Shown here: in pieces, positions 51,791-59,007 of the stretch
Layout of the letters: every line of letters begins with the position of its first letter
Position numbering within the stretch: position 1 is the first letter of the stretch
Assembly (NCBI GenBank): GCA_028821575.1
Contig: JAPPFW010000054.1
Span: 1-59,065 of the forward strand
DNA: 59,065 nucleotides
Reading direction: 5' to 3'
Source of the DNA: a bacterium
GTDB taxonomy: Bacteria > Actinomycetota > Acidimicrobiia > Spongiisociales > Spongiisociaceae
The notes under the pieces: model-generated
What the model was told of the DNA's origin: nothing
Databases searched by the model: none
Seen by the model: the letters and a program-made list of their open reading frames with translations, nothing else
Program-made: the position numbers and the translations under genes

Positions 51791-52680
51791 GCCGAGCGTC
51801 CCGGTCGGTCGACGACATCTATCTCCTCATCCTCGAACGGCTGAGCGCGGGTTCCTTCCCGCTGGGCTCGCGCCTTCCCTCTTGCCGGGCCTTGGCGGAT
51901 CTCTTCGGTTCGAACCCGTCCACGGTGAGCCGGGCTCTCAGACGGTTGTCCGTCGACGGGCTGGTGCGAACGGAGGAACGCCGGGGGACTTTCGTCACCG
52001 CTACGCAACCGGCGCAGGTCGACTCCGAGTCGCAGATCGTGGAGGATCTGGCCAGGGTGGTGTCGAGAGCTGCCGCTGCAGGGTACGACCGGTCGGTGAT
52101 AGGGCAGATGTTCGAGAAGGCGCTGACCTCCGCTACGACCACCGCTCGGGTTGCCTTCGCCGAGTGCAACGCGTTCGATCTGGCTCGGATGTCCCGGATG
52201 GTCGAGAACGCAACCGGAGTCACCGTCGCCCCGGTCCTGATGGACGACTTGGCCGATGACTGGACGGATAGGTTCGATGTCGTAGCGGTTCCGCTCTTCC
52301 ACCTCGCCGACGTGGCCGCAAGATCGCCGGGCCTCGATCATGTCGTGGAACTCAACTTCGTTCCGGCTGCCGAGGTCCTCCGCCGCATCGCCACGCTGGA
52401 CGTGCGACGTCGCGTGGTGGTGGTTCTGCCCACCCGGAGGGGAATCGAGCGGATCTCGTCTCTCGTCCGGCAGTACTACGCGGGTCGTATCGAGACACAC
52501 ATGGGGGGAGCCGACGACATCCCGGATCTCGAGGTCGGGGATGTTCTGGTGACCACCCATGCGTTGGGGCTTCGCCAGGACCAACTGGCATCGCTCCCGG
52601 AGGTGATACAGGTGGATTGGGCTCTGGATCAGCACTCTGCCCGAACGTTCAAGCTACGGGTAGAACAGGCCACAGCCTGA
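51787..52680 (+). CDS. GntR-family transcriptional regulator
   Basis: A 297-residue protein. Residues 5-72 form the GntR winged helix (ILERLSAGSFPLGSRLPSCRALADLFG, then STVSRALRRLSVDGLV and EERRGTFV). The C-terminal 220 residues are not a FadR, HutC or aminotransferase domain and contain two Rossmann-like half domains (VVAVPLFHL and VVVVLPTRRG), suggesting a periplasmic-binding-protein-like effector fold. As the last gene of the operon it probably controls it in response to a pathway intermediate. The end is directly followed by heptamer repeats. Confidence 0.82.
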   Translation: MSRASRSVDDIYLLILERLSAGSFPLGSRLPSCRALADLFGSNPSTVSRALRRLSVDGLVRTEERRGTFVTATQPAQVDSESQIVEDLARVVSRAAAAGYDRSVIGQMFEKALTSATTTARVAFAECNAFDLARMSRMVENATGVTVAPVLMDDLADDWTDRFDVVAVPLFHLADVAARSPGLDHVVELNFVPAAEVLRRIATLDVRRRVVVVLPTRRGIERISSLVRQYYAGRIETHMGGADDIPDLEVGDVLVTTHALGLRQDQLASLPEVIQVDWALDQHSARTFKLRVEQATA

Positions 52681-52681
52681 G

Positions 52682-52797
52682 TCAGGTACCAGGTGTCGGA
52701 TGTTAGGTATCAGGGGGGCTGGCGGGTCTGAAGGATTCGCGGTCTCTTTGAGGTGTGGAAGTGACCTGACCGTCCCGTAAGTGGTCCGTTGTCCGTT
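52682..52797. repeat. Heptanucleotide repeat arrays
   Basis: Five imperfect 7-mers (consensus TCAGGTA) begin two bases after the GntR stop and run to 52716. Two exact GTCCGTT units lie at 52784-52797. The second type is the reverse complement of the CAACGGG/CAACGGA family at 44209. The 281-base gap to the MscS gene contains no gene that I can see. Confidence 0.8.
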
Positions 52798-52961
52798 GGA
52801 ACCTTCGACGGGGTTTGACTAGCGAGCTAGGTCCGCGTCACGATGAAGCCGGCTGTGGTAGTTGTTCCTGGGATCCGGCACCCGGGACCTGCCGCCTGGA
52901 CTAGGCTCTGCCCTTGCGCCACTTCGTTGGCTCATGCCCCGTATCCGAGCGTAGGTGTCCC

Positions 52962-53939
52962 ATGATCGTCCTAGCCCAAGCCGCAGGAGTGTGCGGCGAC
53001 CAACCGAGCCTCATTTGCGAGAGGGTTTACGAATGGTCGGGTAGCAGGGTGCTGGCAGGACTGGCGGCTTGGTTCGTCGAACGCGGGCTGGCGGTTGTGC
53101 TGATTCTGCTGGCCGGATGGCTGGCCTCGCGCGTCGTCAAGCGGGCGATCGAGCACTTTAGGGAAAAGATAGACAGGCCATCACTTAGGGATGTGGGACG
53201 CGACCCCTTGGTCTCGCAAGAGGCGGAAGAGTTACGAGCGAAGGCCAGAGCCGACACACTTGCCACCGTGTTCCGAAGTGTGGCCCTGATCGCCATATGG
53301 GTTTTCACCGGGTTGCTGGCTCTGGGCCAACTCGGCATCAACTTGGCCCCGCTCATCGCCGGAGCCGGTATCATCGGCGTCGCCATAGGTTTCGGGTCTA
53401 GATCGGCTATCGAGGACTTCTTGAGCGGTCTGTTCATGATGGTCGAGGACACCTACAGCGTCGGTGACGACATCGACTTCGGGAAGGGTCGAGGGACAGT
53501 GGAGAAGGTTTCTCTCAGGTCGACCTCGATCCGGACTCGCCAGGGAGTCGTCTGGACGGTTCCTAACGGGAAGATCGCCCATGTGGCGAACTTCTCCCAG
53601 CTTTGGGCGAGAGCACAGGTAGACATAGAAGTTTCCTACAACTGCGATCTTCGCCAGGCGATGGAGGTAATTCGGCAGGCGGGCCAGGACATGTGGGAGG
53701 ACCCGGAGTGGGGCGAGGACGAACTGGCCGAGCCGCCTCAGGTCAAGGGCGTCCAGTCCCTCGGTGAGTCAGGGATCTTCATCAGGGTCCGGGCCAAGAC
53801 CAGGCCCTCCGTGCAGTGGCGGACCGAACGCGAGTTGCGCCTCCGTATCAAGGAGGCCTTGGACGCCGCGGGTATCGAGATGCCATTCCCTCACCGGACG
53901 CTGATCGTGCAGCACGGTGAGGACGCCCAGGTGATCTAG
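52962..53939 (+). CDS. mscS: MscS-type mechanosensitive ion channel
   Basis: A 325-residue membrane protein. Three helices are visible (residues about 33-55, 100-120 and 125-150), the last being the glycine/alanine pore helix (APLIAGAGIIGVAIGFGSRSAIEDFLSGLFMMVEDTY). The beta domain follows with VGDDIDFGKGRGTVEKVSLRSTSIRT and PNGKIAHVANFS. It opens on membrane tension to release solutes at osmotic downshift. ATG 52962 gives MIVLAQAAG. It is a stand-alone housekeeping-type gene. Confidence 0.92.
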   Translation: MIVLAQAAGVCGDQPSLICERVYEWSGSRVLAGLAAWFVERGLAVVLILLAGWLASRVVKRAIEHFREKIDRPSLRDVGRDPLVSQEAEELRAKARADTLATVFRSVALIAIWVFTGLLALGQLGINLAPLIAGAGIIGVAIGFGSRSAIEDFLSGLFMMVEDTYSVGDDIDFGKGRGTVEKVSLRSTSIRTRQGVVWTVPNGKIAHVANFSQLWARAQVDIEVSYNCDLRQAMEVIRQAGQDMWEDPEWGEDELAEPPQVKGVQSLGESGIFIRVRAKTRPSVQWRTERELRLRIKEALDAAGIEMPFPHRTLIVQHGEDAQVI

Positions 53940-54094
53940 GCTTACCCAGTCGGTCGGACCCACGTCTCTTCCTCACGAAAACGCCGGTTACCGGGTATAT
54001 ATGGTTGCGTCCGCTCGGCGTAACTCTTGAGTGGCGCTTGAGGATCTACGTCCTGTCCGAAAGAGAAGTACCGGGCGACGGTTGACCCAGGACA

Positions 54095-54703
54095 ATGGCC
54101 GCTATCGAACTCCCTAACGATGTGACTGGTCCTCAGCATCCTGATACCGAAGGGCACCTTGGTAGTACCGACCGTGTCGTTCTGATCGGTACCACAGGCG
54201 CGGGTAAGACCACAATGGCTAAGCGGATTGCTCGAGCGCTCGACATGCCGCACATAGAGTTCGATGCCCTTCGGCATGGGCCGAATTGGACAGAGACACC
54301 GGACGATGAGTTCAGAGAACGGTTGAGGATGGAACTGCAGGGCAGCAGATGGGTCGGAGACGGTAACTACAGCATCGCCCGCGACATCGTCTGGTCCAAA
54401 GCCACCATGTTGGTCTGGCTGGACTACCCGATACAAGTGGTCTTGTGGAGGCTGCTCTGGAGGACGCTGCGCCGTGGAATCCTTCGCGAGCAACTGTGGC
54501 ACGGCAATAGGGAAAAGCTCCGGTGGCACTTCCTGAGTCGTCAGTCTCTTTTCCTCTGGGCACTGAGGACTCATTGGCGGCGTCGCCGTACTATTCCAGC
54601 GGCTTTGGCTGATCCCGAGTACGTTCATCTGAACTTGGTCCACCTGGACTCGACCAGGGCAGCACGCGAGTGGCTCCTGACACTGACGCAAGACAATGAA
54701 TGA
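54095..54703 (+). CDS. P-loop NTPase, adenylate-kinase-like (FlaR/topology-modulation type)
   Basis: A 202-residue protein. VVLIGTTGAGKTTMAKRIA is the P-loop; the conserved HIEFDALRHGPNW, WVGDGNYSIARDIVW and VWLDYP follow, as in the AAA_17/FlaR-like small kinases found widely in Actinobacteria. A basic C-terminal LID-like region (RTHWRRRRT) completes it. Phosphate acceptor unknown. An ATG at 54095 adds about 23 residues before the fold; a later start is possible. Confidence 0.8.
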   Translation: MAAIELPNDVTGPQHPDTEGHLGSTDRVVLIGTTGAGKTTMAKRIARALDMPHIEFDALRHGPNWTETPDDEFRERLRMELQGSRWVGDGNYSIARDIVWSKATMLVWLDYPIQVVLWRLLWRTLRRGILREQLWHGNREKLRWHFLSRQSLFLWALRTHWRRRRTIPAALADPEYVHLNLVHLDSTRAAREWLLTLTQDNE

Positions 54704-54850
54704 TCCCGGCCTCGCTCCTCGAGGAGATCGTGGCCGTTGTAACCGATCGCCTGGGTAGCGACCGCTGACTGGTCTTGCTGCAGGCCGGGGCGACCGGACT
54801 TCTCGATGTTGGTCCCCATAGCGGGATCCGAAGGCACCGACCGTCGGGGC

Positions 54851-55272
54851 CTACCGGTTCTCCAACTCCTGACGCAGCCTCCTCTTCCTCTTCGGCCTGC
54901 TCAGTGGTCATGGCCTCGGCAAAGTCGGCCACCTCGTACAGGGTCCGGATCTCGACCTGACTTGGGCCCGGCATCGGATTGGGGCTGCGCCTCACCCACT
55001 CCAAGGCCTCGTCCATGTCCTCGACCTCCCACAGCCAGAATCCCGGCACCAGTTCGCCGACAGCCGGGAAAGGACCGTCGACAACGGTACGCCGGTCTCC
55101 CTCGAAGACCACCCTCTTGCCCTCCGACGAGGGCCTGAGTCCGTCGCCGCCCTGCATGATCCCCGCCTCGAACCGGTCCTTGTTGTAGTTACCCGTTGCC
55201 TGGATGAGTCGGCTGAGGGCATCTGCCAGCTTCGCTGTCGGCGATAGCTTTGATCAGGACCATAACGCACAC
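54851..55272 (-). pseudogene. Frameshifted YciI-like (DGPF-domain) protein gene
   Basis: A YCII/DGPF-family gene is readable only across frames. GTG 55272, after GGAGC, gives CVMVLIKAIADSEAG. Then QMPSADS is in another frame. A third frame carries LSRLIQATGNYNKDRFEAG, RTVVDGPFPAVGELVPGFWLW and SPNPMPGPSQVEIRTLYE. The usual C-terminus RLRQELENR with stop TAG at 54851-54853 needs one more shift. At least three indels are implied, so it is inactive or the assembly has local errors. Confidence 0.75.
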
Positions 55273-55501
55273 CGGGGCGCTCCTTCGATGTCGCTAAACA
55301 TGAACACGGTCAATCCGGTGTGGCAGACGATACACGTTGTCGCCCCTGGAGGACTCTGTGGGCCGATGGGCAGGGGAGGACCACGCGCATCTATAGATTC
55401 CCACTCCAGCCGGATGCGTACCTGGCCCGGTTACTGGAATCGACTTAGCTGGAGGTACGTGTGGTAGCTTCCTAAGGCTGATTCCGGAGCGGAGCTCGTT
55501 C

Positions 55502-55942
55502 GTGCCCTTGAGAACGTCGGCTGCGGTTTGGGCGGTGGTCTGGGCGATAGCATTGGGCGTGCTCGTTTCGTCTCCGCTGGGGGCTCTTGATCCGGACCCG
55601 CAAATGTGTCGGCCGAAGGGAACGTCAGGCGTAGTATCTGCCGGATTCCCCCTGCCAAGCTCGGTTGTGCATTCCATCGGGACCGTCCGTGTGGCGGTCC
55701 TCTTCGTGGACTTTCCCGACGCTGTGGCGAACCACTCCACCCACCAGGAGGCGGACCTGGGTTTGCCGGGAGTGGCGGAGTATCTCAAGCGAGCTAGTTA
55801 CGGGAAACTTTCGCTCGAATTCGGAGTGTTACACGGGTGGTTGCGCGTCGAAGACAGTTTCCGGACCGCAACGGGCTCTAACGAGCCGAGTCCATCGTTG
55901 AGTGGGAGGGATCGGGCACCCTCGATGGTGGACATCATGTGA
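55502..55942 (+). pseudogene. Truncated secreted M6-like metalloprotease
   Basis: The reading begins at GTG 55502 (GGAGC upstream) with a signal peptide (VWAVVWAIALGVLVSSPLGA) and then the opening block of M6 immune-inhibitor-A-like peptidases (VRVAVLFVDFPDAVANHSTH, EYLKRASYGKLSLEFGVLHGWLR). Similarity ends near 55868 and the zinc motif HExxH is absent. The last 23 codons derive from an unrelated sequence that resembles an amidohydrolase on the opposite strand. Confidence 0.65.
55872..55937 (-). pseudogene. Fragment of a deaminase-type amidohydrolase gene
   Basis: Read on the minus strand, these bases encode MSTIEGARSLPLNDGLGSLEP, matching the MATIEGARSLCLDEQLGSLEP motif of the intact gene at 56788-58140. 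At DNA level I count about 52 of 64 identical bases with 57046-57109. No more of the gene is visible on either side, so it is a small relic of a paralogue or of a duplication. Confidence 0.7.
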
Positions 55943-55956
55943 CTGGAGATCTCCCG

Positions 55957-56394
55957 TCAATCCATCGGGGTCAACTCGGGCCTGCCGTGTTCTTCGGCCC
56001 ATGTTCTGATGGCCTGGTCACGTGTAGCCAGAGTGCTCCCCTCATCGATGGCGGTTGCCGTGATGAACTGGTCCATCGGGTCCTTATGGAATCCCTCGTC
56101 GAGCAGGCGGACAGCTCGAACGGCCAGTTCAGGGGTGATCGGGACCGTTGCGACACCCTTGGACCTCAATAACCAGATGAGATCATCGGTGGCCGGGAGT
56201 ACCCGCAGATCATTCGTGGGGCGGCGGCGGATCAGCTCGATTTCCCAGAAGGTAGCCGCCGACACGAGCAATCCCCGGTCGGTCTCTGCAGCTTGCACCA
56301 CCCGGAGTAGGGAACCGGGTGTTCCGTTTCTGCCGAGAGCACCCCGCAAGTAGGCGATGAGGATGTGCGTATCGAGTACCACCGACCGCTTCAT
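55957..56394 (-). CDS. vapC: VapC-type PIN-domain toxin
   Basis: A 145-residue PIN ribonuclease. Asp8 in VVLDTHILIAYL, Glu in TFWEIELIRR, and Asp residues in HKDPMDQFITATAI form the Mg-binding site; LATRDQAI is the last conserved block. VapC toxins cleave tRNA or rRNA and are neutralised by the antitoxin encoded directly upstream: the TAG of that gene is immediately followed by this ATG. It is intact. Confidence 0.9.
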   Translation of the reverse strand: MKRSVVLDTHILIAYLRGALGRNGTPGSLLRVVQAAETDRGLLVSAATFWEIELIRRRPTNDLRVLPATDDLIWLLRSKGVATVPITPELAVRAVRLLDEGFHKDPMDQFITATAIDEGSTLATRDQAIRTWAEEHGRPELTPMD

Positions 56395-56709
56395 CTAGCG
56401 GACCCCGGCACCAGACCCCTGATCGGTGTTCGCGTCCCAGGCATCGACGATCTCGTCCCACTCCTCGTTCGAGTAATAGGGCGCGGTTGGGTCGGGATAG
56501 ACGATGTCCCCGTCGGAGTAGAGGCCATAGATGGTGTCGCGGCCGCCCTGGCGGATCGGGGAGACGACTGCCAGAGGCTCACCGCGCCGGGTAACGATGA
56601 TCTCGGCCCCGCTCTCGGCTATCGCCGGGAGCAGGGCGAGGCACTTCTGGCGGAATTCGCTGATCGGGATGCTCTTCACATCCGGCAGTCCATCTGGCTT
56701 CGAACCCAT
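56395..56709 (-). CDS. vapB: Phd/YefM-family antitoxin
   Basis: A 104-residue antitoxin. SIPISEFRQKCLALLPAIAESGAEIIVTRRGEPLAVVSPI is the Phd/YefM DNA-binding dimer; the acidic C-terminal tail (YSNEEWDEIVDAWDAN) binds the toxin groove. I chose ATG 56709, just downstream of a clear promoter; the upstream in-frame ATG at 56763 would place that promoter inside the gene. It is cotranscribed with vapC. Confidence 0.88.
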   Translation of the reverse strand: MGSKPDGLPDVKSIPISEFRQKCLALLPAIAESGAEIIVTRRGEPLAVVSPIRQGGRDTIYGLYSDGDIVYPDPTAPYYSNEEWDEIVDAWDANTDQGSGAGVR

Positions 56710-56716
56710 GGCCCGA

Positions 56717-56746
56717 ATTGTACAACTAGATTCAGTATTGTGCAAT
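56717..56746 (-). promoter_or_regulatory. Sigma-70 promoter with two overlapping palindromic operator boxes
   Basis: On the minus strand, TTGCAC (56745-56740) and TACAAT (56722-56717) are spaced by exactly 17 bases, ending eight bases from the antitoxin ATG. The palindromes TTGTACAA (56718-56725) and TTGTGCAA (56738-56745) cover the -10 and -35 boxes, 20 bases apart centre to centre. This fits autorepression by the Phd/YefM protein. The short leader suggests near-leaderless transcription. Confidence 0.75.
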
Positions 56747-56787
56747 GAGGGCGTCAGCCTCAATTCTTATGGATCGGGGGTCCCGGC

Positions 56788-58140
56788 TCAGGGCTGAGCC
56801 AGCAATGAGTGCTCGCCGATCCCCGCTCGTCGGACGAGCTTCCTGGCGAGGGGCCGTGACCGTCCCACGACGTCGGCGGAGTCGACGTTGGTGAGTTGGC
56901 CGTTGGCCAACGATCTCGATCCGGCTACCCACACGTCGGACACCTCTCGGGGGCCTGCACAGTAGACGACTGCCTGGAACGGGTCGTGGATGTTGGCCAG
57001 AGCCGGTGACGAACCGTCGAATACCACCAGGTCGGCCTGCTTGCCGGGTTCTAACGAGCCGAGTTGCTCGTCGAGGCACAGGGATCGTGCGCCCTCGATG
57101 GTGGCCATCGCCAGCCCGTCTCGAGCAGACAGGGCGGTCGCTTGGAGCCGGTCGACCCGCTGCAGTAGCACCGCCAGTTTGATCGCCTCGAGCATGTCCT
57201 GGCGGTCGTTGCTGGCGGGACCGTCGACCCCGATGCCGACGGCTACACCGAGGCGCCTCAGGGCGGGGACCGGGCAGACGCCGGAGGCGAGGATCATGTT
57301 GGAGACCGGGTTGTGGGCCACCCCCACCTCGTGCTCCGCCAGTATGTCCCGGTCGTTCTCGTCCACCCACACGCAGTGGGCGGCGATGGTCGGACCGTCG
57401 AGCAGGCCCAGATGGGCGCACTGCTCGATGGGTGACCGCCCGGTGGCCGCCCGGGTCGCCGTGACCTCCTCGCGGACCTCGTGAAGATGTATATGGCTCC
57501 CGTGATCGGCGGCCAGCCTCACCGACTCTTCGAATAGAGCCTCCGACTGCGCGCCCAAAAGCGCTATCCCGACTCGGAAACGGGACAGCCGGCTCGCCTC
57601 GCACGCCTCCCGGAGCGCGGCGTGCTCTTCGAGGATGGCCGCCACGGGGGCTCCCCGCCTGTCGGCTGCGCCGAATGTGACCACACCCCGCATACCCAGC
57701 TCGTCCAATGCCCGCACGACCCCGGGGGTGACAGGCTGGTCCGCCGGGTCACATACGAACATGTCGCTGGCCACCGTGATTCCTGTCCGGAGCATCTGTA
57801 TCCCGGCCAGGAGGGTGCCCACGTAGGCCATCTCAGCGTCGTGATGGGGCGCGGTGGGGTTGATCACGGCTTCGATCCACTCCCACAGGGTGAAGTCCTC
57901 GGCGATACCGGTGAACAGCGCCTCCGAGAAGTGTCCGTGGGTGTTGACGAACCCGGGCGTGATGATGGAGTGGCGGTCTCCGTGGACCTCGTCATCGGGA
58001 TGACGAGTCCTGAGGTCGGACCACGGCCCTACCTTGTCGATCGCTTTGCCGAGGATGCGTACCGCGCCGTTCTCGATCATCTCCGGTGCCGACGAGGTGA
58101 GGACGTATCCCCCGCGGACCAGGATCCCGCGGTCTGTCAC
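56788..58140 (-). CDS. Amidohydrolase of the deaminase type (AtzA/MtaD-like)
   Basis: A 450-residue enzyme. NTHGHFSEAL gives HxH, HIHLHEVREEV the third His, AHCVWVDENDRDIL the fourth, and GVDGPASNDRQDMLEAIKLAVLLQ the region with the catalytic Asp. ATIEGARSLCLDEQLGSLEPGK is the tail motif. It is clearly of the same subfamily as the protein at 47863-49251. GTG 58140 overlaps the nitrilase stop, so hydrolysis of an amide or nitrile and deamination are coupled. Substrate unknown. Confidence 0.88.
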   Translation of the reverse strand: MTDRGILVRGGYVLTSSAPEMIENGAVRILGKAIDKVGPWSDLRTRHPDDEVHGDRHSIITPGFVNTHGHFSEALFTGIAEDFTLWEWIEAVINPTAPHHDAEMAYVGTLLAGIQMLRTGITVASDMFVCDPADQPVTPGVVRALDELGMRGVVTFGAADRRGAPVAAILEEHAALREACEASRLSRFRVGIALLGAQSEALFEESVRLAADHGSHIHLHEVREEVTATRAATGRSPIEQCAHLGLLDGPTIAAHCVWVDENDRDILAEHEVGVAHNPVSNMILASGVCPVPALRRLGVAVGIGVDGPASNDRQDMLEAIKLAVLLQRVDRLQATALSARDGLAMATIEGARSLCLDEQLGSLEPGKQADLVVFDGSSPALANIHDPFQAVVYCAGPREVSDVWVAGSRSLANGQLTNVDSADVVGRSRPLARKLVRRAGIGEHSLLAQP

Positions 58141-59003
58141 CGTGGCGGGGGAGGGGTGTGGAAGTCGTACAAGTCCGGACCCGGTTTGACCAAGTCCTCG
58201 TAGAGTTCGGGTCGGCGGGCCCTGAGTAGACCGGGGATGGATGAGAAGCCCTTCGGCTCCACCATCGAGTCGTCATGCGACCTGAGCCACTCCACCCGGT
58301 CGAGATCGAGGGTCGCCAGCAGCAGCTCCTCCGTTCCCGAACTCACCGCCACGTACTCGGGACCGGCGATCATCGCCGCGCCCACCTCGTCGCGCCAGAT
58401 GTTGTTGGTCATCGCCACGTAGCAGAGGTTCTCCATCGCCCGAACCCGGACGAGGGTCTGCCAGTTCTCCGTGAGGGAGGTGAACCCGCCCCCGGCCGGG
58501 GACAGGATGAGCTCGGCGCCGCGGAGGGCCAGGACCCGGGTCGGTTCGGGGATCCACAACTCCGAGCACACCACGATCCCGACTCCGACCCCGTCGAGTT
58601 CGAGGAACGCCAACGACTCGCCCGGCGCCACCCAGACCCTGGTCTCGTCGGGCGGCAGGGTGGCGGGATGGGCCCGCTCGTAGCGGATCAGGCGGCGGCC
58701 CTGCTTGTCATTCACGTACACCACCAGCCGGCGGTTGCCGTCGTCGCAGAGTTCCATCCGGCTCCAGCAGATCGCGATGCCGTGCTCGGCGGCCGCGGCC
58801 TCCATGGACGGGCCGGCCTCGTAGTCGTCCTTCGGCCTGGCGAGGACCGGACCCGGGTATCCCTCGGGGAACAGGATCAGGTCAGCTCCGAGGGAGGATG
58901 CCCGGGCGGCCAGTTCGGCCGCCCGGGCAACGTTCACCTCCGCGTCAGGCTCCACCACCGTCCGCGGCTGCGCTACGGCGAGGCGGAGAGTTCCTGACGC
59001 CAT
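58137..59003 (-). CDS. Carbon-nitrogen hydrolase (nitrilase superfamily) with Lys-to-Arg change
   Basis: A 288-residue protein with the alpha-beta-beta-alpha fold. The catalytic Glu47 is in LILFPEGY and Cys146 in IVVCSELW. The third member of the triad, normally Lys in a YxKxH block, appears as Arg110 in RYERAHP. Either activity is changed or Arg can serve. The family cleaves nitriles, amides and N-carbamoyl groups. ATG 59003 precedes a normal N-terminus (LRLAVAQPRTV). Confidence 0.8.
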   Translation of the reverse strand: MASGTLRLAVAQPRTVVEPDAEVNVARAAELAARASSLGADLILFPEGYPGPVLARPKDDYEAGPSMEAAAAEHGIAICWSRMELCDDGNRRLVVYVNDKQGRRLIRYERAHPATLPPDETRVWVAPGESLAFLELDGVGVGIVVCSELWIPEPTRVLALRGAELILSPAGGGFTSLTENWQTLVRVRAMENLCYVAMTNNIWRDEVGAAMIAGPEYVAVSSGTEELLLATLDLDRVEWLRSHDDSMVEPKGFSSIPGLLRARRPELYEDLVKPGPDLYDFHTPPPPR

Positions 59004-59007
59004 CGGA

